Of a stretch of DNA of 18,606 nt, positions 1-8,117 are shown piece by piece (the stretch's first letter is position 1; every line of letters starts with the position of its first letter). Location: positions 1 through 18,606 of the forward strand of contig JADJWY010000003.1 in NCBI GenBank assembly GCA_016716085.1. Reading direction: 5' to 3'. The position numbers were made by a program, and so were the translations under genes. Source of the DNA: Hahellaceae bacterium (GTDB taxonomy: Bacteria; Pseudomonadota; Gammaproteobacteria; Pseudomonadales; Oleiphilaceae). The notes below the pieces were generated by a model, which was given only the letters and a program-made list of their open reading frames with translations, had not been told where the DNA came from and ran no database searches.

Positions 1-1373
1 CCGAATCCGGCTGCCATGCCAGCAATTTCGCGCCCCGAACAGTTGCCCCGTTTCCAGTAAAGACCGTCGATGAGGGCAGGGCAAAACCGTGCCACTGCCA
101 CAAACGAGAGCAGACCAATTGACGCGAGGGAAATGGGCATCCCCGGTAATGCGCGAGAACAGATAGGCGCCGGCAATGATGGCGGCGATGGTTGTTCGCC
201 CCAGAGGATTTAACAGGCGTTGGGGCAGGCGGGCGTTCTGTCGGACCAGACCTCCCATTTTCATTAGCAGCGGGACCGTGATTTCGTTGCTGACCATGGT
301 ACTCAGGGTGACCGCAGACATGGACAATCATACTGGTGGTTGCCGATGCGTTCGCCAATAAACACGATCAGCGCTGGGCCTCGTGGCTGCCCGTGAATGA
401 GCGGTAAAGCAGAATATAGTCATGTTTTGGGTTTGATCGGGAAAGATCATGGACGCCCATATGATTGCGAGGGCACCACAAATGCACTCAAAACCAGAAG
501 ATAGGCTGGAAATGCCAGGCGTGCAGTTTTCATGCTTTCGGTGGGGTTGTGGACGACCACCGACATCACGTGAAATTGACGCGCAGACAGAAGATGGCGA
601 GTGCCGCTAGCAGCGTGTAGACCCCAAAGGTTATGCGGGTCCGCGTGAGCGCGCCAGCGGTGGTCGGAGAGTGTCTGACTGAGCGTGCACGCCGTCCGGT
701 CTTGTGGGAAACATCGGCAAGCAACCACAGCGCAAAAAGCCCGGACGGCAATGAAGGCCAGTAATTTGACCGCTGACTCGAACGCGATCGTTAGCATGAG
801 TCCATGGTGATGTTCGGTCGCATCCAGATTTCGGGTACCGAATAAGACCGTAAAGCTGGTCATGGCCAGTGCGACATAGAGGCCGGTAAACACGCAGCAG
901 GAGGAAGCAGCCGAGTGGTAATTGAATTGCCTTCGGCCAGGATTTTGAAACCCATGCTGACGGCTTTAAGCTGCAAGGCGATAGGGAAGGGTTCCAACTG
1001 AAAGGGATCAACAGACTGACGAAGGCGGCAAGGCCCGCGATTTGCCATATAACGGGTTGCGATAAAATCGGCAATAGAGGTTGAATTGTGGCGCTTATCG
1101 GGACCGTAATCATTCGCGTCAGTAGGAGTGGCTAAATAGAAAATGAGCGCAGCCTGTAGATGGGCAAGAAGCTCAGTCCAGGGCCCGAAGCTGTGCCGAC
1201 GGCACCATAGAAAGTCCGTGATGCAGTATACAGCAAGCGTTAGGCTGTAGATGGCCGAGCGATGCCTTGCGCGAGAGTGAGCAGCGCGTGGCTTTCGGAT
1301 CACCGGTATGCTGGCGCAACAGAATGCCCATATAGGCTATCGAAAGAATAAAGACCAGAAAGCCGTTTATCAA
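1..1373 (-). CDS. SLC5-type (CbrA-like) sensor histidine kinase, N-terminal transporter domain, partial and frameshifted
   Basis: The joined minus-strand frames give the sodium:solute symporter-like membrane domain found at the N-terminus of CbrA-type sensor kinases. Recognisable pieces in order are INGFLVFILSIAYMGIL, TSIADFIATRY, ALQLKAVSMGFKILAEG, GTRNLDATEHHHGLMLTIAF followed by ESAVKLLAF, and PRQFHVM; near the left edge an alternate frame reads TLSTMVSNEITVPLLMK. In this family the domain is followed by PAS, kinase and often receiver modules, which would lie left of base 1 and are not seen. A plain SLC5 transporter is the alternative, but the DATEHH...GLML...FES stretch is typical of the sensor type. 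The apparent start is TTG at 1373, preceded by AGGAGG at about 10 nt, which is a long spacing. At least five frame changes occur, probably sequence errors. The gene diverges from the DUF4212/symporter operon, suggesting that it regulates it. Confidence 0.82.
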
Positions 1374-1462
1374 GCGGTAATTCCCTCCTGATGCAAGACC
1401 AAAGTCTAACAGTCAATGCCAGTTGTATTTGGTAAGTTTAGTACGGTCAGAAAAATAACATC

Positions 1463-1467
1463 GGAGG
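1463..1467 (+). promoter_or_regulatory. Ribosome binding site for the DUF4212 gene
   Basis: GGAGG lies 8 nt before ATG 1476 and fixes that start. The 102-bp gap between the two divergent starts (1374-1475) must hold both promoters; I could not pick out convincing -35/-10 pairs. Confidence 0.6.
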
Positions 1468-1475
1468 CGACTGTC

Positions 1476-1740
1476 ATGTCAACCCGAAAAACCGGGCCGC
1501 TTATTGGCGGGCCAACCCCAAAGTCCTGAGTGTGCTGAAGGTGGTATGGTTTGCTGTGTCCTGCGGGGATGGCATTTTATTTGTCGATGCGCTGGATACC
1601 ATCAAAATCGGCGCGGGATTTCCGTTGGGCTTCTGGTTTTGCCCAACAGGGTTCTATTTATACCTTTGTGGTGTTGATCTTTGTCTATGTCCGGCAAATG
1701 AACAAACTTGACAAGCAGTTTGACGTTCCACGAAGACTGA
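1476..1740 (+). CDS. DUF4212 small membrane subunit of the sodium:solute symporter (frameshifted)
   Basis: Joined frames give about 88 residues: MSTRKTG, AAYWRAN, a first hydrophobic stretch through VVWFAV and LFVDALDTIKI, then LGFWFAQQGSIYTFVVLIFV and YVRQMNKLDKQFDVHED. This two-helix layout, with the FWFAQQGSIY second helix and an RQMNKLD tail, is typical of DUF4212 proteins, which are encoded just before VC_2705-type symporters and are assumed to be accessory subunits. Two or three indels break the frame; one is an extra C near 1728, whose removal gives DVHED and stop TGA 1738-1740. The stop abuts the Shine-Dalgarno of the symporter, so the pair is almost certainly one operon with coupled translation. 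Confidence 0.85.
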
Positions 1741-1746
1741 AGGAGG
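1741..1746 (+). promoter_or_regulatory. Ribosome binding site deciding the symporter start
   Basis: AGGAGG directly follows the DUF4212 stop and sits 5 nt before the codon ACG at 1752-1754, where homologues begin Met-Asp-Thr-Gln. This fixes the translation start even though no ATG is present in the given sequence. Confidence 0.6.
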
Positions 1747-1751
1747 CGCGC

Positions 1752-3533
1752 ACGGATACCCAAAACCTAACGTATCTTTGTTGGCGCAACCTTTGCGCTC
1801 TACATTGGTATCGCCATCTGGTCACGCCGGTTCCACTAAGGAATATTATGTGGCCGGTGGTGGCGTGCACCGATTGCGAATGGCATGGCTACGGGTGCGG
1901 ACTGGATGTCGGCGGCTTCGTTCATATCCATGGCCGGAATCATCGGTTGTCGGGCGTGACGGGGCGGTCTACCTGATGGGGATGGATTGGTGGTTACGTG
2001 TTACTGGCCATGTGTCTGGCACCCTATCTGCGTAAGTTTGGCAAATTTACCGTGCCGGATTTGTCGGCGAGCGGTATTACTCCCAGACAGCCAGACTCGT
2101 GGCGGTTATTTGCGTTATCTTCATCTCATTTACCATGTCGCAGGTCAGATGCGGGCGTGGGGATCGTGTTTTCCCTACACCGAAGTCGACATCAACCCGG
2201 GTGTCCTGATTGGGATGGCCATTGTGTTCTTCTATGCCGTCCTCGGCGGCAGAAGGAAAGGCATTACCCATACTCAGGTTGCGCAATACTGGCGCGTGAT
2301 GATTGTGGCCCTATAGGATCCCGGCCATCTTTATTTCCATCCATGGCGACTGTAACCCGATCCCTAGCTGGGCTTTGGTGGGTAAATTACCGGGACGGAC
2401 ACTTCACTGCTGGACGTTAAATCAGCCGTCAGTTGAACTCGGCTTTGCTGAATATACGAGTGGGACGAAGTCGACCGTGGATATGTTTGCGATTACGCGC
2501 TGGCCCTGATGGTCGGTACTGCGGGCCCTTGCCTCACGTAATCGTCCGATTCTTCACGGTGCCAAAGGTGAGTGATGCGCTTATCGGCTGGTTACGCTTT
2601 GCTGTTTATCGCCATTCTCTACACGACGGCCCCGGCGGTTGCCTCCTTGCCCGCTATAACCTGATTAACACCGTCTCCAACAGCGAATATCAACAGTTGC
2701 CAGAGTGGTTTGCAACCGGAAAAGGCGGGCTTGTTGGCATGCAGGGATAAAAACCAGGACGGCCGGATTCGTATCTTGCAGGCGCACCGTTTGCTGGGGC
2801 GCCGACCTTCCGGCTCAGACGACCGGTACCTCCCGGTGAGGTGGTAACCAATGAGCCCAGTGGCAACGGAAATGAACTGGCTGTGTCGATCGTGATATCA
2901 TGGTACTGGCTAATCCGGAAATTGCCGGCCTTCCGGATGGGTTGTCGCACTGATTGCGGCCGGTGGGTTGCTGCGGGCGCTGTCGACAGCGGCCGGTTTG
3001 CTGCTGGTCATTCCACCTCAATATCCGATGACCTGTTGAAATCGAACCTGATGCCCGACATCGAGGAGTGAAAAGCAGGAGTTGTTAGCGGCAGGGTCGC
3101 AGCCGCCGTGGCTATCGGGTGTCGTGGGCTATTTCAGGGAATTAACCCCGCCCGGCTTCGTTGCAGGTTGTAGCTTTCGCCTTTGGACTGGCGGCCGCGT
3201 CATTCTTCCCGGCCATCATCATGGGTATTTTCTACAAGCGCATGAATAAGGAAGGCGCCATCGCCGGGATGCTGACTGGCCTGATCTTCACCTTCAGCTA
3301 CATCGTGTACTTCAAGTTCATCAACCCGACGGCCACCGATGATAACTGGTGGTTCGGCATCTCTGCCGGAAGGGATCGGTTCGTTGGGCATGGTGCTGGA
3401 ATTTCGTCAACTGTGTCTTATGTGGTAGCGCAAGTCACCGCAGGAGCCGCCTGATGATTCAGCATCTGGTCGAGGACATTCGTGTCCGCGCGGCGCGACC
3501 GGACCGGCTGCTGCCCACTCGTTCAGACGATAG
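1752..3533 (+). CDS. Sodium:solute symporter, VC_2705 / cation-acetate type (SLC5), frameshifted
   Basis: Joined frames give about 593 residues, the usual size of the VC_2705 group. Diagnostic pieces in order: DTQNLTYL, GSTKEYYVAGGGVH, ADWMSAASF, MAGIIGLSGVTG, YVLLAMCLAPYLRKFGKFTV, DINPGVLIGMAIVFFYAVLG, SLLDVK, LGFAEYTSGTKSTVDMFAIT, HVIVRFFTVPKVSDA, NTVSNSEYQQLPEWFAT, KNQDGRI, LLKSNLMPDI, VAFAFGLAAASFFPAIIMGI then FYKRMNKEGAIAGMLTGLIF, and near the end IQHLVEDIRV. The FA-GLAAASFFPAI block and the hydrophilic NQDG insertion mark this subfamily of Na+-coupled carboxylate (often acetate) importers of the inner membrane. About ten indels interrupt the frame, so the exact residues are uncertain; fragment order shows no rearrangement. 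It forms an operon with the upstream DUF4212 gene and ends before a strong hairpin terminator. The substrate cannot be read from the sequence. Confidence 0.88.
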
Positions 3534-3542
3534 TCCGTACAG

Positions 3543-3571
3543 AAAAGCCCCGGGATTTCAGGGCTTTTTTT
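3543..3571 (+). terminator. Rho-independent terminator after the symporter operon
   Basis: Inverted repeat AAAAGCCC ... GGGCTTTT with a 10-nt loop, followed by further T residues. The A run on the other side lets it also serve the convergent gene ending at 3602. It begins 10 nt after the symporter stop. Confidence 0.85.
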
Positions 3572-3601
3572 GAGTGGCTAAGCGCACGGGTGAGCATGCG
3601 G

Positions 3602-4339
3602 CTAAGCGCGTTCCTGTGGTGAGCTTTGATCACCTGCCATCCTGCGGGCCGCCGGTCGAAGAAGCCAGGCCGACGCGGAAGCGGAACCGGAGCAGGGGCT
3701 GAAGGTTGAGGAGGTGAGGTTCAGACGCCCACTCATCAGTCCTGTCGGCCCTAAATCCGCCCGATTGTTGTAGAGGATAAACCGCAATTCGTCATCTTTG
3801 AGTTGATCCGCGCCCATCTGTAGCGTTTGGGGCCATTGCGGCTGCTAAAAGGTTCCCGCCGTCTTTAATAGGGGCCAACTGAATGCCCCAGCGAATAGTC
3901 TGGCCCACCTGCCGTCCCGCAACTGCCGCCGCCCGAACCATACAGGTCTGAGAAGCTAAGCGACTGATTTGACGCCATGGGGCCGATGCGGAAGCTGTCA
4001 CGACCACGCCCTTACGTTCTCGTCTGGTGTGAAAAGTCGAACTGATTAAAATCAAATCGGGCTTGGAAATGAAGGATAACTTAGCGTCAGGACGGGCACC
4101 GGCATTGTAGTGCAGCGTGGTTGCGGGTGTCGGACTGATATTTCGCGGAGGAACCCCAGTGTCAAACAGAAGCGCCACTAACGCTTTCCCCCTGCTTGGG
4201 CCCTCGAGAAAAAGTTGGTCGTACTGATGGGGTTGAGGGTCAATGTTCGGGTGAATCCCAGCTCGACTGTTGCCGCTCAGTGCTGATAGTGTTGCTGTGG
4301 ACAATAGCAGGGCAGCAAGCCCGTGGATTCTGAATCCAT
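3602..4339 (-). CDS. Unrecognised exported protein (frameshifted), divergent from the GMC oxidoreductase
   Basis: A gene is supported by an ATG at 4339 with AAGGAG 6 nt upstream, a hydrophobic leader after one indel (HGLAALLLSTATLSALS), and long open stretches on this strand down to stop TAG at 3602-3604. The reconstructed length is about 245 residues. Pieces include NIDPQPHQYDQLFLEGPSRG, NQSLSFSDLYGSGGG and DELRFILYNNRADLGPTG, but frames change several times, so order within the middle is uncertain. The leader suggests export; alternating polar/hydrophobic segments near the C-terminus (LRFRFRVGLAS in one frame) would fit a beta-barrel but do not prove it. I do not recognise the family. It is divergent from the Tat-exported GMC oxidoreductase and shares its 233-bp upstream region, so co-regulation is plausible. 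It ends 31 nt from the bidirectional terminator. Confidence 0.55.
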
Positions 4340-4386
4340 ACCAATCTCCTTCCCTGATTGGGTTGTTGTTCTTTGGCTCCTTAAGC

Positions 4387-4419
4387 TTTAGTCCGTCTCA
4401 GGCGCCAATCCAGACTAAA
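4387..4419. promoter_or_regulatory. Inverted repeat TTTAGTC/GACTAAA in a divergent promoter region
   Basis: Seven-base arms at 4387-4393 and 4413-4419 are perfect complements, separated by 19 bp that includes GGCGCC. It lies 48 bp upstream of the minus-strand start at 4339, in the 233-bp gap shared with the GMC gene. It could be a regulator site or a leader hairpin; arms this short may also be chance. Confidence 0.3.
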
Positions 4420-4496
4420 AATGCTAATTAATTGTCCGAAAACAGATTTTGTGATCTGCCTCCCATAACGCCCGTACTGTCCTGTTCACGCATCTC

Positions 4497-4513
4497 TTTG
4501 TCCCAACGACAAA
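4497..4513. promoter_or_regulatory. Operator-like palindrome TTTGTC-N5-GACAAA upstream of the GMC gene
   Basis: A 17-bp dyad with 6-bp perfect arms and a 5-bp centre, ending 59 bp before the GMC start codon. Size and symmetry fit a dimeric helix-turn-helix repressor or activator site, but no regulator gene lies nearby and no second copy was found in the window. Confidence 0.35.
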
Positions 4514-4572
4514 TTACCAAGCCTGATAACCCCCTTTACGATGCGCGTTAACGACAACAATCAGGAAAGATC

Positions 4573-5283
4573 ATGGTAGACAAAAAGCGAAGACTTCTGT
4601 TGAAAGGTGCAGCCGGTGCCACTGCAGTTGGGATGCTGGGGAAATGTGAAAACGGTGACGGCTGCCGTTACTCCGCCGATTCCTCGACAACCGCAGATGT
4701 GCCTGTCTCCGAAGAGACTCACCGCGTGGTCATTATCGGTTCGGGGTTTTGGCGGTGGGATCGCTGCGCTGAGATTTGCGGAAGCCGGTATAAAGCTCTC
4801 TCGTGCTTGAGCCTGGGCATTCGATGGCCGACTGGGCCTAATGCAGATACCTTTCCACGTGCCAGCTCGATCGATAAACGGGCTATCTGGTATGAAGCAC
4901 TGGATAAAATCGGCACAAGCTTAGGGGCGGCACCCTCGATCGATCAGGTGCCGGGATTATTGAATCTCCCGTTGGGATCAAACTGAAAAATTTGCCGGTT
5001 TGCTGGAGCCTGTGTTCACCAAGCACATGGCGATCATGTGCCCTCCGGCGTTGGGGGTGGGTCACTGGTTTATCAGGGGATGACCCTGCAACCTACGAAG
5101 GCGCTGTTTGAACGGGTCATGCCTGCCGGTATCGACTACGACCAGATGGACAGAATTTACTATCCAAGGGTCACCGCCATGTTAAAAGTGAAAACCGCAC
5201 CGGATGCCCTGATTAACAGTCCGACCTATCAGGTAGCCCGAATCTTCGCTGAGCGGGTCACGAAAGCCGGTTATAGCGTTGAA
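4573..5283 (+). pseudogene. GMC-family oxidoreductase with Tat signal, 5' part, interrupted by an IS
   Basis: ATG 4573 follows CAGGAAAGATC, a fair Shine-Dalgarno. The product begins with a twin-arginine leader (KKRRLLLKGAAGATAVGMLG), so it is made to be exported folded with bound FAD. After an indel comes the dinucleotide-binding motif VVIIGSGFGGGIAALRFAEA, then RWPTGPNADTFPRASS, SGVGGGSLVYQGMTLQPTK and ALFERVMPAGIDYDQMD, the layout of cholesterol-oxidase-like GMC flavoproteins. Frame changes near 4640-4800 and 4980 are probably sequence errors. The reading frame stops at the IS1380-family insertion right after codons for Tyr-Ser-Val-Glu. Without the IS the gene would encode about 553 residues, normal for this group. 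The substrate (a sterol, alcohol or other hydroxyl compound) cannot be told from the sequence. Confidence 0.85.
5279..5283. repeat. Target-site duplication, left copy (TTGAA)
   Basis: TTGAA immediately left of the IS end is repeated at 6960-6964 immediately right of the other end. A 5-bp duplication fits the IS1380 family. Confidence 0.85.
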
Positions 5284-5296
5284 CCTAAATCCTGCA
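5284..5296. repeat. Left terminal inverted repeat of the IS
   Basis: CCTAAATCCTGCA, an exact inverted match to 6947-6959. It lies downstream of the transposase gene. Confidence 0.9.
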
Positions 5297-5511
5297 ACCT
5301 ACCGCCGTAACCACTGGCTGTGTTGAAAACGGTGCCAATCTGAACCATTGAGAACGTTCTTGCAAGCCACAAACCTGAGAAACAGAGCATCACCGCCTCT
5401 TGTACTGCTCACATTGCGTGCACTTTACCTACAGATTTCAGTAATCGGCAACAGTTGGCCACGGCCCGTTAACAGACCTTTGGTCAACGTATTTTGTAAA
5501 ATGCTACCGGG

Positions 5512-6861
5512 TCAGTGGATGAACGACAACTTCAACCAGTCGGCCCACGGGCTTGGATACAGGTGGTTGTCTGGCACTTTCACCTTGAGTTGATGACTAC
5601 CGCGCAGAAGTTGGCCTGCTGTGCGTATTAAAAAAGTTCGGATGGTCTGGATTTCCCAGTGTTTCAAGGTGTCATTGTAGCTGAGCAGAGCCATCCAGCG
5701 TACCGTGTTATACGCCATCACAGCGCACTGAAACAGCAGTGAGCTGGCCATAAAGTCATGACTCTTGATGTGAGCCAGCCCCATTTGATTCTTGGCTTCA
5801 TCCAACCAGGTTTCACAAGTGGCGCGTTGCCCGTAGGTCGTGTGCGCCTGCCAGGGTGTCAAGCGTTCTGTGGTAACGTAGCAGAAGCAGTCGTAGACCG
5901 GCTCATTCAGTAATGACTGTTGCGAGCCGGTGTTTACAACAGTGTTTTTTTGGCGTACCGCGACAAAGTGACGAAGCTGTTCCCATTGACCGCACTGATG
6001 GAGAAAGGCGCATTGTTCCCAGCCGGAATGGCCGGGTACTCGTTCCCACGCCTGCTTGTCGAGCAAGGCAGCCAGCCCTTTGAGTTTAACCTTGATCAGA
6101 TAGCCATGGCCGGCCTGATCCAGCCAGTCCATGAGTTCCCCGACAAAGAATCCGGAATCGCCCCGAAATATCAGGCGCATTCTGGGCGGCATCTGCGCAG
6201 CCAGTTGCTGCATGAAGCCGACAATACCATTGCTGGTATAGGCGCTGCCACTGCGCAACCACGCCTGCAGAATTTCCTTGGTGTGACTGCAAAAGGCAAC
6301 CAGTGGATGATACGAGCAGGCGCCTCGCTTGTTCGGGTTATAGCCTTTCTCGGCGCCTTCCTGGCGACCGTAGACGGTTTTGACGGTGGAGTCCACATCG
6401 ATCCAGCCTCGACAAACGGTACCGGGTAACCAAATACCGGAGGTCAACGCCTTGTGCCAGACATTCTGGCGTAGGGCATGATTGAGTTGCTCGAGCTGGG
6501 CCACCTGCTTTAACTGGCCAAGACGGAAAATTCGCCCCAATGTGCTTTCATCGGGAATCGACAGCCAGCCGCCCACCTCGCGCAACACCTGATCGGCCCA
6601 CACGGAAACCACTTTCATGAGTGAGGTGGCACCGGCAATGATGCCGATGACCGTAAGGTAGATCGAGTCGCCCAGGCTGTAACGGGCGTTAATGCCGCGC
6701 TTCAGATCAAGGTGGGTCTTGCAGACTTCATTGAAACCGATGCGATCGAGGAAATGCATGGCAGGAATAACACCTGCCTGGCTGGTCAATTTCTTTCCGG
6801 TGTGCTGATAGCGAATTTTTGTGCTTGGTTTTCGGGCGCTTTTGCGGGTATTCTTGCTCAT
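5512..6861 (-). CDS. IS1380-family DDE transposase, intact
   Basis: An uninterrupted frame of 449 residues from ATG 6861, typical for the family; the same frame extends 24 codons further to a TTG at 6933, which I consider less likely. The RNase-H-like DDE core is visible: first Asp in WIDVDSTVKTVYGRQEG, second in LIFRGDSGFFVGEL, and the acidic C-terminal motif YGQRATCETWLDEAKNQMGL with the Y-R-E-K pattern of IS4-like superfamilies. GYNPNKRGACSYHPLVAFC after the first Asp is characteristic of IS1380 transposases. The N-terminus is basic (KNTRKSARK). No strong Shine-Dalgarno precedes 6861, as is common for IS. Its clean frame contrasts with the damaged flanking genes. Confidence 0.95.
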   Translation of the reverse strand: MSKNTRKSARKPSTKIRYQHTGKKLTSQAGVIPAMHFLDRIGFNEVCKTHLDLKRGINARYSLGDSIYLTVIGIIAGATSLMKVVSVWADQVLREVGGWLSIPDESTLGRIFRLGQLKQVAQLEQLNHALRQNVWHKALTSGIWLPGTVCRGWIDVDSTVKTVYGRQEGAEKGYNPNKRGACSYHPLVAFCSHTKEILQAWLRSGSAYTSNGIVGFMQQLAAQMPPRMRLIFRGDSGFFVGELMDWLDQAGHGYLIKVKLKGLAALLDKQAWERVPGHSGWEQCAFLHQCGQWEQLRHFVAVRQKNTVVNTGSQQSLLNEPVYDCFCYVTTERLTPWQAHTTYGQRATCETWLDEAKNQMGLAHIKSHDFMASSLLFQCAVMAYNTVRWMALLSYNDTLKHWEIQTIRTFLIRTAGQLLRGSHQLKVKVPDNHLYPSPWADWLKLSFIH

Positions 6862-6946
6862 GAAAAAGGTGACTCTGATTCGGTTTGTTGTTTGGCGACA
6901 ACCTATTGAATCAGGTCGCCTTTTTCTCTTCAAGCGATATTTCGAC

Positions 6947-6959
6947 TGCAGGATTTAGG
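6947..6959. repeat. Right terminal inverted repeat of the IS
   Basis: TGCAGGATTTAGG, exact complement of the left end; it lies upstream of the transposase gene. Confidence 0.9.
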
Positions 6960-6964
6960 TTGAA
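6960..6964. repeat. Target-site duplication, right copy (TTGAA)
   Basis: Second copy of the 5-bp duplication flanking the IS. Confidence 0.85.
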
Positions 6965-7914
6965 AAAATTCCGATGCCAATTGACTGGAGTTTTGCCCTG
7001 CGGGAACTCAAGGGTGAAATGGCACCTGCCTACACCAACGGGGATGCCGCGCTGGGCGTTAACAATGGCGGCAAGCATTCAGTCGATGTCACCTATATTG
7101 CGCAGGCGGAACAAACCGGCACGGTTGACCTTCGCGTACTTCACAATGTCACCCATATCGCTCGGGCAGGGGATGGTAAGTGGAAAGTTTATGTCAATGT
7201 GACGGACGAGAGTGGCACCTTACTGGAGAAAAAGATTTTTACCTCCACGGCATTGATTATGGCGGCGGGCAGCGTGAATACGACGAAACTGCTGCTTCGC
7301 GCCAAAGGGCGAAGGCACGATTCCCGGACTGCCCGCCGCGCTTGGTACCGGGTGGGGCACTAACGCCGACCGCATTGTGACACAGGTCGGCCCTTCTCGG
7401 GCTTTGGTGGTGCTATCGGGGTGGCCCTGTGATTTATGGAAGTAAAGAATGGGATAATCCCGATACGGCTAACACCATCATTCAGGCGTCGCTTCCACCA
7501 CTGGGTAAAGATATCAAAACCACGATGATGGTAGGCTTTGGTATCAGTGACAAGCGTGGCACCTGGACCTACGATGCTGAAACCAATGATGTGAAGCTGG
7601 ATTGGCAGTGGGAAGGTGACTTTAAAATTCATAGCCGGATTCTTTCCCGCATGTACAAAATCGCAGGCTTTGGCTCCATGTTGGGCGATACGCATGCCAT
7701 TGTTCCCAGTACCAGCATCCGCTGGGCGGGGCCTGCATAGGAGACGGTGTGTGACCCGGATGGTCAGGTGCGTAATCAGCCTGGTCTGTATGTGTTGGAC
7801 GGTGCCTTGATACCAGGAAGCACGGCGGCCTGTAACCCCTCGATGACAATTGCAGCGGTGGCTGAGCGCGCGATGGACAACATCGTTCGGCAGGATATTG
7901 GAACTTTGATCTAG
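6960..7914 (+). pseudogene. GMC-family oxidoreductase, 3' part, separated from its start by the IS
   Basis: The gene resumes in the same frame after the duplicated TTGAA: KIPMPIDWSFALRELKGEM, then NGDAALGVNNGGKHSVDVTY, TSTALIMAAGSVNTTKLLL (the conserved GMC segment before the substrate domain), TNADRIVTQV, SKEWDNPDTANTIIQASLPP. An alternate frame at 7716-7730 supplies HPLGG with the catalytic His of the GMC C-terminal domain, followed after another shift by NQPGLYVLDGALIPGSTAAC and NPSMTIAAVAERAMDNIV, the family's closing FAD-contact segment. Stop TAG is at 7912-7914. Indels near 7315, 7400 and 7735-7750 are probably sequence errors since both sides match the family. With the IS present no full-length enzyme can be made; an internal restart would lack the FAD-binding Rossmann motif and Tat signal. 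tatA follows after 16 nt. Confidence 0.87.
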
Positions 7915-7930
7915 GTTAAGTGGAGTCAAC

Positions 7931-8104
7931 ATGGGTGGCATCAGTATCTGGCAACTTTTGATCGTTCTCGCCATCGTTCTATTGCTGTTTGGAACGAAGC
8001 GCTTTCGCAATATCGGCGCTGACTTAGGGGGGGCGATTAAAGGCTTTAAATCGGCCATGCAGCCGGAAGATGAGCGAAAGTCAATCACAGATGGCAAAGA
8101 GTGA
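7931..8104 (+). CDS. tatA: Twin-arginine translocase subunit TatA
   Basis: An intact 57-residue protein starting at ATG 7931 with GTGGAG 5 nt upstream. The sequence has the TatA plan: a short periplasmic N-terminus, one membrane helix (SIWQLLIVLAIVLLLFGTKR), the FGTKR hinge, an amphipathic helix (RNIGADLGGAIKGFKSAM) and an acidic tail (QPEDE). TatA multimerises to form the conduit for folded proteins with RR signals across the inner membrane. The gene begins 16 nt after the Tat-dependent GMC oxidoreductase and 13 nt before tatB, so it is in one operon with its likely cargo. At 57 residues it is shorter than E. coli TatA (89) and close to TatE size. Confidence 0.95.
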   Translation: MGGISIWQLLIVLAIVLLLFGTKRFRNIGADLGGAIKGFKSAMQPEDERKSITDGKE

Positions 8105-8117
8105 GATCTGAGCGCCC

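Larger units (their letters stand above)
5284..6959 (-). mobile_element. Complete IS1380-family insertion sequence, 1676 bp
   Basis: The element has perfect 13-bp terminal inverted repeats (CCTAAATCCTGCA at the left, its complement at the right), a 5-bp target duplication TTGAA, and one intact transposase gene on the minus strand. The ends starting CCTA resemble those of ISEcp1-type members of the family. Between the left repeat and the transposase stop lie about 215 bp with no convincing gene. Removing the IS and one TTGAA copy joins Tyr-Ser-Val-Glu to Lys-Ile-Pro-Met of the GMC oxidoreductase in frame, so the insertion is simple and probably recent. Intact ends and transposase suggest it can still move. 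Confidence 0.93.

Noticed and set aside
5297..5511. Possible passenger gene between the left IS end and the transposase stop
   Set aside because: The longest frames are short, lack ribosome sites and match nothing recognisable; likely noncoding IS sequence.
5920..6429. Plus-strand frame of 169 codons inside the IS
   Set aside because: Shadow of the intact transposase frame on the minus strand, with no ribosome site or family match.
7360..8097. Open minus-strand frame of 245 codons
   Set aside because: It is antisense to the GMC C-terminal domain and tatA, which are clearly conserved on the plus strand; its composition has no recognisable domain.
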